Source: Paenibacillus sp. JNUCC-31
GTDB taxonomy: Bacteria > Bacillota > Bacilli > Paenibacillales > Paenibacillaceae
Assembly (NCBI RefSeq): GCF_014844075.1
Contig: NZ_CP062165.1
Location: 5,270,001 to 5,334,000, forward strand
Reading direction: 5' to 3'
DNA length: 64,000 nt
Part shown: positions 53,193 to 60,994 of the stretch, piece by piece
Layout of the letters: each line of letters starts with the position of its first letter
Position numbering within the stretch: the stretch's first letter is position 1
Notes under the pieces: model-generated
Told to the model about the DNA's origin: nothing
Databases searched by the model: none
What the model saw: the letters and a program-made list of their open reading frames with translations, nothing else
Position numbers and translations under genes: made by a program

Positions 53193-53393
53193 ATGTCTAA
53201 ATTAACTGAAATTCTCGACCCTTCAACCACAACAGGTTCATTATTGATTGGAATTATTTCGGGGTTAATTTCTGGAGTAATATTAGGATTCTTTTCTGGT
53301 AAAAAGTACGAAGTGAATAAATTGAAAACTAAAGGTAATAACAGTCCAATTATTAATAAATCTGAAATAAAGGTGAATTCGAATGAGAAATAA
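53193..53393 (+). CDS. Small membrane protein
   Basis: The 66-residue product has one Gly-rich membrane segment (LLIGIISGLISGVILGFFSG) and a tail NNSPIINKSEIKVNSNEK. The next gene overlaps it by 11 bases and begins with a similar motif (GDHSPILNDCNITM), so the two probably act together. ACACGAGGTGAATT precedes the ATG. Confidence 0.65.
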   Translation: MSKLTEILDPSTTTGSLLIGIISGLISGVILGFFSGKKYEVNKLKTKGNNSPIINKSEIKVNSNEK

Positions 53394-54189
53394 ACTTGAA
53401 ACTAGTGGTGATCATAGTCCTATTCTAAATGATTGTAACATTACCATGTACAACCAAATGAAATACGATTCAGTAATGGCAAGAAAGAACGAAATATACA
53501 TACCAATTATCGAAGAACTAATTTCTATTGACCAGAATATTTTTAAAGCCAAATTTTCAAATCGGATTGACAACAAATTCATAAAAGAAGTTATATCAAG
53601 GCAATACAAGTATAGGGTAGAAGATGCTCTATTAAACAAACTAATAAAAATAGATGGTTTTATTAGTGAATTTAATAAGATTGATATTGAAAATATCTCA
53701 GGCCATATTATTGTGGAGATGTTCACAAAAGGATTTATAGAGCTCTATGGTGATATCAATGACGGTGAAGTACCGATTTATTATGAAGGTTATATTATAG
53801 ATTACGACACCGTGTATCCAGAAGAATATGAAAATATTGAATTAATAGCATTTAATAGCGAACTGTTAAAAGGGATAATTCAAGATGCAGACGATTATAT
53901 AGAATATGAAAATGAATTATATAATAGATCATTAATTAACATGTTTGAATTTGCACTAGCTGCTAGGAATAAAAAATATAGCCCAAAAAGAATCCCAATT
54001 ATTGATTGGGATGGGATACCTGAATATTATATTGCCTCACAATCAGATTTCAATGAACTATATAACACTCACTCATCAATAATTGCGAAAAGGTCGTTTA
54101 AACAAAAGATAAATGATCTATGTAAAGAACTAGCTAATGATGTTGATAGGATATTAAAAGAGATTTTTATTAAATATGAAAAAGAATAA
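53383..54189 (+). CDS. Hypothetical protein of a two-gene cassette
   Basis: The 268-residue product begins with SGDHSPILNDCNITM, matching the tail motif of the small membrane protein upstream, and is otherwise helical and acidic with no known domain. Overlap of 11 bases suggests coupled translation. Two-gene cassettes are rare in this array. The cassette ends share TTGGCGC / GCGCCAA besides the arms. Confidence 0.65.
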   Translation: MRNKLETSGDHSPILNDCNITMYNQMKYDSVMARKNEIYIPIIEELISIDQNIFKAKFSNRIDNKFIKEVISRQYKYRVEDALLNKLIKIDGFISEFNKIDIENISGHIIVEMFTKGFIELYGDINDGEVPIYYEGYIIDYDTVYPEEYENIELIAFNSELLKGIIQDADDYIEYENELYNRSLINMFEFALAARNKKYSPKRIPIIDWDGIPEYYIASQSDFNELYNTHSSIIAKRSFKQKINDLCKELANDVDRILKEIFIKYEKE

Positions 54190-54218
54190 TGTGGTATTTT
54201 TGAAGAAGGCGCCAACAT

Positions 54219-54392
54219 CTTATAACATTATATTCACGCGTCGGAGCCTGGCGGCTCCTCGGTCCGTGAGAAGCGAAGCGATCAGTATGAGAAGCAGATT
54301 CAGCGTGCACATCCGCACCGACTAACCGCATCGCGGCCGGCCCCTGGAGGGCGTAAGTCGGAGGGACGTCTTGAATACAGAAACGTTATATG
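54219..54392. repeat. att-like recombination site A20
   Basis: Left arm CTTATAAC, right arm GTTATATG; inner TATTCACG / CTTGAATA; hairpins GGAGCCTGGCGGCTCC, a long one with GCACATCCGCACCGACTAAC and GTAAGTCGGAGGGAC. Related to A13. Confidence 0.85.
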
Positions 54393-54421
54393 AAATTGCG
54401 ACAAATGATAAGGATGGTATT

Positions 54422-55708
54422 ATGGACGAGCAGAAATACTTAGAAATAAATAAAGTGATTGACAAAGCTCTTGATGAGTTTTTGGAGAATAAATCCTCTA
54501 ATGAAGAGGTGTTCAAAAATAGTAGTGAACGTAAGGGTTTCTATTTCTCTTTAGTAAGAGAATATGAAAAAAGTTATCAAAAGCCTCAAAAATGCATGTA
54601 TCCTGGCTGTGATTCCCAAAGCATTATTTACTCACACTCCTTACAAAGAGGTGGAGGTATTCAAATTATTTCTGAGAATAGTCATGTTTACTGGCCTGTA
54701 TTTGATGAGCGGTCGGGAAAAATGAGAATAGAGAAAATTGGGATCAATAAAGCCTCGACGTTCCCAGGGTTCTGTAATAAACATGAAGGTGTTTTTAGTG
54801 TATTTGAAAATAAGAAGGAAATTGAATATGAAAATGAAATAAAACTACAAATATATAGAACATTATGCAGAGAATTACAAGTTAGAAGAATTGAACTTGC
54901 AAACAATATCAAGAGAAGAGACGAATATTTAAGCTTACAAAATAAACGGTTTGCTGAAATATTATCTAAACATCTAGTTGATGTTAACTTCGATATTACT
55001 ATTAAAGATATTGACATAAAAAGAGAAGACTTTAGACTTTACTATATGAATAAGGAAATTGACGAGCTTGAAGAGCGTGTCTCGTTTATAAGAAAGAAAT
55101 ATTATTATCCATTTTCAAAGGATATCCAAAAAGGTACAAATAACATCTTTTATAAAGCCATTAAACTGGATCATGTTGTGCCGGTATGTTTAGCTGGGGC
55201 TGGTTACATTTCATATACAAAAAGAAACAAAAAAACAAAAGCATTAATTATTATGAATGTGTTTCCTCAAGATGGAGCAACACTGATTATTCTTGCTACA
55301 GATCGGAACTCTAAGGCATTTTTGGAAAGGTATATCTCGCACTATTCCCAGAGTGCACTTATGGCATTAGATTTGATTGAAAGTTGGATGGTTCACGTAA
55401 CAGATCATTGGTTCGTTAAACCTAGTATATGGGAAACACTAAGTGAAAAGAGGAGAGAAAAAATCCTTTCTGACATTCTGGATATTAGATTTGGTGTTCT
55501 TGACACATATGGCCTTTCTATTTTTGACGATATACGCAAGTATATGTTAACGATTATCGATACTGAAGATAAATGGGACAAAAATGATGAAACTACAGTC
55601 TCGTTTTTAATGAAAGAACGTGATAAATTGCGTGATGAGGAGACATATAGCATTTTTCCTACAACAGATATTTTAAAACTGAAAGGATACATGAATTCGG
55701 GATTGTAA
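54422..55708 (+). CDS. HNH-nuclease-like zinc protein
   Basis: The 428-residue product has CMYPGCDSQSIIYSHSLQRG with Cys58, Cys63 and His72, and later FCNKHEGVF with Cys118 and His121. This C-C..SH..C-H pattern is seen in HNH-like proteins of accessory regions. The remainder is helical. ATG 54422 follows AAGGATGGT; the frame could extend into the att site but without reason. A DNA-targeting defence role is possible, not shown. Confidence 0.65.
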   Translation: MDEQKYLEINKVIDKALDEFLENKSSNEEVFKNSSERKGFYFSLVREYEKSYQKPQKCMYPGCDSQSIIYSHSLQRGGGIQIISENSHVYWPVFDERSGKMRIEKIGINKASTFPGFCNKHEGVFSVFENKKEIEYENEIKLQIYRTLCRELQVRRIELANNIKRRDEYLSLQNKRFAEILSKHLVDVNFDITIKDIDIKREDFRLYYMNKEIDELEERVSFIRKKYYYPFSKDIQKGTNNIFYKAIKLDHVVPVCLAGAGYISYTKRNKKTKALIIMNVFPQDGATLIILATDRNSKAFLERYISHYSQSALMALDLIESWMVHVTDHWFVKPSIWETLSEKRREKILSDILDIRFGVLDTYGLSIFDDIRKYMLTIIDTEDKWDKNDETTVSFLMKERDKLRDEETYSIFPTTDILKLKGYMNSGL

Positions 55709-55727
55709 CTCAGGAAGGCCCCAACAA

Positions 55728-55844
55728 TATATAACATCGCATTAACGCATCGGGCTAACGCCCTCGTTCGCAGATGTGGATTCGAGGAAGCTTGTGCTGC
55801 GACAACTCCCTACGGGAGTTCGTGAATGCGAGGGACGTTAGACG
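55728..55844. repeat. att-like recombination site A21, last complete site
   Basis: Left arm TATATAAC, right arm GTTAGACG; inner GCATTAACGCA / CGTGAATGC; hairpins CGGGCTAACGCCC and ACTCCCTACGGGAGT. No further complete site is found to the right. Confidence 0.85.
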
Positions 55845-55981
55845 AAAGTGATTTTTTATAACAATTCTTATAATCGAATCAATAATTTGTTTAGAAAAGA
55901 GTTTTCTGAATCAAGTAGTCTCCTTAAGACAGATAAACATATATCAAATTTAAAATTCAGTACTTAATAAAGGAGAATATA

Positions 55982-56116
55982 ATTGGTGAAATTACACAGA
56001 AGCAAGTTAAGGTTACTGTAAATAGAGTTCAAAAAGAAACAATACAAAAAACAATTCAGCAAGCACAAGAAATTATGGATGAACTATCTCAAAGGCTATT
56101 AAACGTTAATTATTAG
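55982..56116 (+). CDS. Possible small helical protein, non-standard start
   Basis: A 44-codon frame (GEITQKQVKVTVNRVQKETI and on) is behind AAAGGAGAATATA but opens with ATT. It would be a single amphipathic helix. It may be real with a rare start, or a remnant. The stretch 55845-55981 shows nothing else. Confidence 0.3.
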   Translation: MGEITQKQVKVTVNRVQKETIQKTIQQAQEIMDELSQRLLNVNY

Positions 56117-56197
56117 GCCTATCAAACATAGAGGAACTACATACAAAATCTTAACTAGTTTAGACGATTGAGAAATATATTAGGAGGAGAAGTTGCA

Positions 56198-57181
56198 ATG
56201 ATAAATACGGAACAGAATTATTTAGCTGAAGAAATTGCTTCCAATAATGCAGTATTGTTTGTTGGTGCAGGTTTCTCATTAAATGCAGTACCTATTCATG
56301 ATCATGTAGTTTCTTCCTTTAAAGATTGGACAGGTTTCATGTTACAGCTCGCAGGAAAGCTATGGGAACATGATGCCTTTAATAAAAAAGAGCTATTAAG
56401 CAAAATAGCTGGAGATTATTTATATGTAACGCAGCTCTTTATAGAACGATTTGGATATACACAGTTCTACAAGGAATTTCTCGAAGCAGTTCCTACACAG
56501 GAGTACCAACCCTCCGATCTACACAGATCGTTACTTGGATTGCCTTGGACTGAGTATGTAACTACAAATCAGGACGATCTGATTGAGAAGACTATGAAAC
56601 AACTTAATGTGCCTTATCATTGTGTTGTTCAAGATTTAGATTTGTCTACATCTTTAAATAAAAAAATTATTAAAATGCACGGTACTTGGGAACGTCCAGA
56701 AAGTCTTATTTTTTCTGAAGAAGATTACCAGAATTATGAAGAAGAACATCCACTTATCGCTTTGAAAGTAAAGCAATTGTTTGCTGAGAAGACAGTTTTT
56801 TTTGTTGGCTTTAGTTTAAAAGATACTAATTTTAAGGCATTACACAGATGGATACAAAATATCCTGGGGAAACACCAAAAGAGAGCTTATGCATATATCC
56901 CAAATGCTGATGAATATATAAAAACTTATTGGCGCCAACGGAATTTAATTATCTTATCAGATGAGGTAAATGGGAATGATACAGATGAATGGAAGTATAA
57001 TTACCAAGCCAAATTAACGAATAGAATTCATCAATTGAGTGATTACATAAGTATCCTTAGTGCAAGACGTAACATAGATGGGGATACAAAAAAAAATTAT
57101 GAAAGAATAAAGCATCTGGTTATCAATGAAGGGCTGAGAAGGGAGCATAGAATATGGATAGAACAGTGGAGGCGAGAGTAG
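56198..57181 (+). CDS. SIR2-domain protein
   Basis: The 327-residue product has the SIR2-like NAD-binding marks: AVLFVGAGFS (about 18-27), YVTTNQDDLIE, IKMHGTWERPESLIFSEEDY and VFFVGFSLKDTNF. In bacteria such domains serve in anti-phage systems (Thoeris, DSR, SPARSA types) where they deplete NAD. ATG 56198 follows TTAGGAGGAGAAGTTGCA. It overlaps the next gene by 28 bases, so the two form one unit. An enzymatic deacetylase role is less likely. Confidence 0.85.
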   Translation: MINTEQNYLAEEIASNNAVLFVGAGFSLNAVPIHDHVVSSFKDWTGFMLQLAGKLWEHDAFNKKELLSKIAGDYLYVTQLFIERFGYTQFYKEFLEAVPTQEYQPSDLHRSLLGLPWTEYVTTNQDDLIEKTMKQLNVPYHCVVQDLDLSTSLNKKIIKMHGTWERPESLIFSEEDYQNYEEEHPLIALKVKQLFAEKTVFFVGFSLKDTNFKALHRWIQNILGKHQKRAYAYIPNADEYIKTYWRQRNLIILSDEVNGNDTDEWKYNYQAKLTNRIHQLSDYISILSARRNIDGDTKKNYERIKHLVINEGLRREHRIWIEQWRRE

Positions 57182-59766
57182 TACAGTACACCCAGATCGC
57201 GGAAAGCATTGTACAGCAGTGGGATTCTTTTGAAAATGAAGGATTAAATCCCCAATTTTCTTTTCACTTCTTAAGAGATATTTTTTTTATAAAAGAGATT
57301 GGATTCTCAAAATGGGAGACAGAACTACCGAGCGCTTGGTTCAATTTTATACTTAATGATAACAATGTTGATAAATCGCTACAAAGAAAACTCCTCTTTG
57401 TTTTGAAAAAGTACGTAGAAGAATTCGAGACTACAAAAATTAATTGTTCAGATGGTACAGCAATATGTTTATACCATCTTTTAAGAAAAAAAGACGAAGT
57501 TACTCCATCTTTTAAGGAACTACTTTTTGTAATGTACATTAAGAATCATTACTATAAGGATCGTGATTACCGCTTCGTGGAGCGTTTTACTTCTAAAATA
57601 ATGTCTTCTGTGCAAAATGAAATATATTTAGAAGAAATCCAGCATTTAAGATTGCTTTGTTTGAAAAATATGTTTAGGTATAGTGAATTAGAATCAGAAC
57701 TAAAACAATATTATTCAAATGGTCATAACCGTCCTAAGAGTCTGTTAAGATACGGAAGTTTTTATATTTTACTTGATCGTTTTGAAGAAGCAATTGATTT
57801 ATATTACCAAGCAGTTAACCAGAGGGAAAATTTAGAGGTAGCTTCTCATGCCTTGTTCGTTTTACAGGAGTTGCATAGATTCTCTATTGATGAAGAACTT
57901 ATGATGAAACTGGAGAAGCTTCATTTAGTTAATATTGAGGAACAATTAAAGTCACGATTTGAAGGATCATTCCAAGCTTTCGATATAAGAAATAAACTAA
58001 GTGAGTATGAGCGCGATGCAATCCAATTTATTGGAGATCATCAAAGGGCTAAAGATAAAAGAAAGCGAAAGAATCGGAGCGGATCTGACCATTATTTGAA
58101 GCATGCTTATAATGTACTAATCCAGAGTTCTAAATTAATTGAGAATATCGGACTACCGGACTTCATGATCGGTCAAAATAAAGCAATGAAAATGGTAGCA
58201 GAGTGGTTAATTATGGAAGGTGGCCTCCAGATATCACATCGTTACCTTGGTATGGGATTAAATTTCAAAGATCTTAAGTTAAATAACGATGAACTTCTTT
58301 TATATCAACAGAATCATCTCAAGTTATTCAAGTGGATGTATGGTCAACTTCATCAAATGGTAACAGTACTCGAAAATCGCTCGAGTAGAGAAGTCAACTG
58401 GTATTCTCTATTTGAACATATTACGGATGCGCTTCTCACTCAAATCGATTTGTTGTATCGGGTACTGAGTGTCGAATTAATTGAGCTTTTAGTGGATCCA
58501 CTATTGCGCATTCTAAAGTTAGATATTCAAAGCTTAAATAGTTTCACTACTGAGTTTCTTGCAAAAGTAATCAATGATTTGAAGCCTGCACGAAGCGTCG
58601 AGGTATTCCAGCAATATTTAAATTTTCTTGGAGAGAACACGAATACCTTAGGTTTTTACAATGGAATAAATCAAATTCGTTTTAATGGGTGGTCGAATCA
58701 AGAACTAGAATTCTTTGATTATGGAATTTTAAAGACTATCCTTAATAGGGTCCATGATAAAAATATTTTCTCTGCTAATAGTTTCTATTACATGATTTTC
58801 AACATTCATGCTATTTCTCCGATACCACCAGAGCACTTCCAAGAAATAAAAGTACTTTTGAAACAAATATACGAAGATTTAAATGGTTATAATAAGGACC
58901 ACTTATTACGTTTAATGTTCAAGTACGACATGTTCAGTGATGAAGAGGCTCGCAATGAAGTTCATAATGTAATAGAAAGATATGTGCAAGATAATATGTT
59001 ACAAATCAATACATTAAACATTCTAGCCGATTTAATTCCTGTAATTCACGAAGATCAAATAGAACGAATTATCCTTAAAGCCCGTAGTCATAGAACAAAT
59101 TCAAAACGAATTAATTTCTTTATTTCAGGTGCTTCAGAACAATTAGAAGAATCCTATCAAATTTTTGTCTTACGGATAGCACAGTTTAGAAAAACACCTG
59201 ACATACTATTTGACGAGCATTACGGTATAGAGAAACTAAGTAGCATGACTTTCAATCTATTAAAAGAAGCACGAGAGAGTTTCGATTCAAACGTATCTCT
59301 TGTTGAAGAGATGAACAAAAGACTAAAATACGAAGTACTAAATGGAAGTAAAAAGGAACGGATAAAATCAATCGCAATTGCTAGAGGCTGGATGCGGAAT
59401 GGGCAGATCATTTATGATTCTGACACAGAGCTTGCAAATGTTATTGAATCGTTTGTTTGGGATTCCTCTAATCGGGTTAAAGCCTGGAGTTTCTCTTTCT
59501 TAACAGATTACTACTCCAATGATTCAGTAAAAAATGATGAACAAATCATTAACTTATTCACAAAAATTAAAGATACTTATATTGATGAAACAGATGAAGA
59601 TCTAATGATTGCTATTACATTTTTTCTTAGTAGATTCAATAAGGTACTTTCTATTGGGGAATGTAAAGATGCTTTTGAGAAATGGGTATATATCATTGAG
59701 CAGTCTTCGTATCTGTCTGTTCAAAAAGAATGGCTTGGAGCTATGACAGACAGTCCTTCAATATAA
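57154..59766 (+). CDS. Large helical-repeat protein, SIR2 partner
   Basis: The 870-residue product has no catalytic domain that I recognise. It looks all-helical, with a TPR-like unit (LLRYGSFYILLDRFEEAIDL YYQAVNQ near 205-231) and HEAT-like helices toward the C terminus (SVEVFQQYLNFLG, VKAWSFSFLTDYY). It starts inside the SIR2 gene (28-base overlap) behind AAGGGAGCATAGAAT. A sensor or scaffold for the SIR2 effector is the simplest idea. Confidence 0.7.
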   Translation: MDRTVEARVVQYTQIAESIVQQWDSFENEGLNPQFSFHFLRDIFFIKEIGFSKWETELPSAWFNFILNDNNVDKSLQRKLLFVLKKYVEEFETTKINCSDGTAICLYHLLRKKDEVTPSFKELLFVMYIKNHYYKDRDYRFVERFTSKIMSSVQNEIYLEEIQHLRLLCLKNMFRYSELESELKQYYSNGHNRPKSLLRYGSFYILLDRFEEAIDLYYQAVNQRENLEVASHALFVLQELHRFSIDEELMMKLEKLHLVNIEEQLKSRFEGSFQAFDIRNKLSEYERDAIQFIGDHQRAKDKRKRKNRSGSDHYLKHAYNVLIQSSKLIENIGLPDFMIGQNKAMKMVAEWLIMEGGLQISHRYLGMGLNFKDLKLNNDELLLYQQNHLKLFKWMYGQLHQMVTVLENRSSREVNWYSLFEHITDALLTQIDLLYRVLSVELIELLVDPLLRILKLDIQSLNSFTTEFLAKVINDLKPARSVEVFQQYLNFLGENTNTLGFYNGINQIRFNGWSNQELEFFDYGILKTILNRVHDKNIFSANSFYYMIFNIHAISPIPPEHFQEIKVLLKQIYEDLNGYNKDHLLRLMFKYDMFSDEEARNEVHNVIERYVQDNMLQINTLNILADLIPVIHEDQIERIILKARSHRTNSKRINFFISGASEQLEESYQIFVLRIAQFRKTPDILFDEHYGIEKLSSMTFNLLKEARESFDSNVSLVEEMNKRLKYEVLNGSKKERIKSIAIARGWMRNGQIIYDSDTELANVIESFVWDSSNRVKAWSFSFLTDYYSNDSVKNDEQIINLFTKIKDTYIDETDEDLMIAITFFLSRFNKVLSIGECKDAFEKWVYIIEQSSYLSVQKEWLGAMTDSPSI

Positions 59767-59798
59767 GGACACTTACAAGTAAATAGTTCAAATTAAGA

Positions 59799-59828
59799 TA
59801 GCCTGTCTAATTTAGACTGGCTCTTTCT
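59799..59828 (+). terminator. Terminator of the SIR2 operon
   Basis: AGCCTGTCTAA TTTAGACTGGCT stem with CTTTCT after it, 33 bases past the stop. Confidence 0.65.
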
Positions 59829-59935
59829 AATATATAAAGACTGGACGAAAGATAAAAGAAGTGATTTCCGCCTGTTTATAATGAATTACATTTGTCGAAG
59901 AGGATTAATTATTATGGACAAGTTTATCAGATTCA

Positions 59936-60181
59936 CTATTCTTCACCAAGCAAATACCCTACAGAAATCTCCAAAGCTTTCGCTATCATCACCACTTCAT
60001 AATCTTGGACTAGACGATACTGGCCCTCAAGACGGGAAAGGCTGGTCTGACTGATATCCAAACCCAATGTTTGCAATCTGGCGAGGAATTCTCGTTGTTT
60101 GATGCCCTTACTTTTACGAATAGATACGACTCGTGAGCCGATGATATTTTTGTCGCCAGGTGGTTCTTGTCTATGCTTCAA
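59936..60181 (-). CDS. Xre-family HTH regulator
   Basis: The 81-residue product has a Cro/C1 helix-turn-helix: IGSRVVSIRKSKGIKQREFL, then SQTSLSRLEGQYRLVQDYEV and a C-terminal IAKALEISVGYLLGEE. TTG 60181 (minus strand) is favoured because GAGGTG lies 6 bases upstream; GTG 60190 is possible. Divergent from the genes at 60344 and 60566, so it may regulate them. Confidence 0.8.
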   Translation of the reverse strand: MKHRQEPPGDKNIIGSRVVSIRKSKGIKQREFLARLQTLGLDISQTSLSRLEGQYRLVQDYEVVMIAKALEISVGYLLGEE

Positions 60182-60343
60182 TATGTACACCTCATTTCAA
60201 CCAAATTGTATGAGAAATAATGGTTGTTTTAATGCGGATATCGAATTAAAATAAAATAAACCGATAATCGCATTAAAAATGGCTGCTCACGTCTAGTCTT
60301 AACAAGACCTGGCGCAGTTTAGACCCATCAGAGAGGTGGATGT

Positions 60344-60529
60344 ATGAGCCGGTTGCTTGACTTATTGGAAGAGGAACGGCGCAAGCTTAATCAGCTTGGA
60401 GAGGCATCCTTGAAGCAAGCGATTCCGTTGTGGGACAATCCTGAGGTTCAGGAACAGAGCAGAAGGGTGGACGAACTGGTGGCACGAGTTAGTGAAATGA
60501 AGGCGAGACATGACCGAGTGATACGATGA
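60344..60529 (+). CDS. Spo0E-like small protein
   Basis: The 61-residue product MSRLLDLLEEERRKLNQLGE has two helices with LLEEERRKLNQLG and VQEQSRRVDELVAR. The second resembles the S-x-x-(L/V)-D motif of Spo0E phosphatases, which dephosphorylate Spo0A-P and delay sporulation. AGAGAGGTGGATGT precedes the ATG. The match is modest. Confidence 0.5.
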   Translation: MSRLLDLLEEERRKLNQLGEASLKQAIPLWDNPEVQEQSRRVDELVARVSEMKARHDRVIR

Positions 60530-60565
60530 TGACTGAGGTACATAATGCGTAGGGGAGGAGAAGCT

Positions 60566-60889
60566 ATGGACTTTCCATCGTGGTTGCAACAAGCGATTCA
60601 GGCGAGGTTAGATGAGGTGTCTGCCCAGATCGAGCATGATCCTGACCTTAGTCGTGTACGTGGGGAAACAGATGAAGCGTTCGAAGCTTTGTTTGCTAGC
60701 AAAGATGTCGAGCAGACACCTGGATATGCTGAGTGGGAGAGCCGATACATTGTCACCAAAGGGATAGAGAATGAGCAGTTGTACATGCAAGGACTGAGGG
60801 ACGGCATTCAGCTCACAGTTTCCTTGCTGGGGCAGTCGATGCCGGAGGAGAACGATACGAAGGCTCAATCAAATAACGCGAACCCATAA
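60566..60889 (+). CDS. Small protein, DUF6809-like, unknown function
   Basis: The 107-residue product begins MDFPSWLQQAIQARLDEVSA and has NEQLYMQGLRDGIQLTVSLL, as in the minus-strand gene at 5165-5461. ATG 60566 follows GGGGAGGAGAAGCT. Probably co-transcribed with the Spo0E-like gene 36 bases upstream. Role unknown. Confidence 0.6.
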   Translation: MDFPSWLQQAIQARLDEVSAQIEHDPDLSRVRGETDEAFEALFASKDVEQTPGYAEWESRYIVTKGIENEQLYMQGLRDGIQLTVSLLGQSMPEENDTKAQSNNANP

Positions 60890-60924
60890 GTCAGGGGAAG
60901 CGGCCTTAATCTCTATCTAAATAA

Positions 60925-60967
60925 AACCAGCCGAAGCGTATAACTTACCGCTTCGGCTGGTTTTTTA
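60925..60967. terminator. Bidirectional terminator
   Basis: AAACCAGCCGAAGCG..CGCTTCGGCTGGTTT stem with T6 on the plus side and A-rich sequence on the other, between convergent genes. Confidence 0.85.
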
Positions 60968-60994
60968 ACGCTCTACTTTTCCTAAATCCCAATC

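Noticed and set aside
164..55844. att sites as MITEs or Bacillus bcr-type repeats
   Set aside because: No target-site duplications are evident, and the cassette-specific pairing of 5' ends with 3' left arms is not expected for MITEs. Not fully excluded.
56198..57181. Protein deacetylase (CobB-type sirtuin)
   Set aside because: The motif set (GAGFS, TTNQDD, GFSLKDTN) and the paired large gene fit defence-type SIR2_2 proteins better, and the zinc-binding cysteines of sirtuins are missing.
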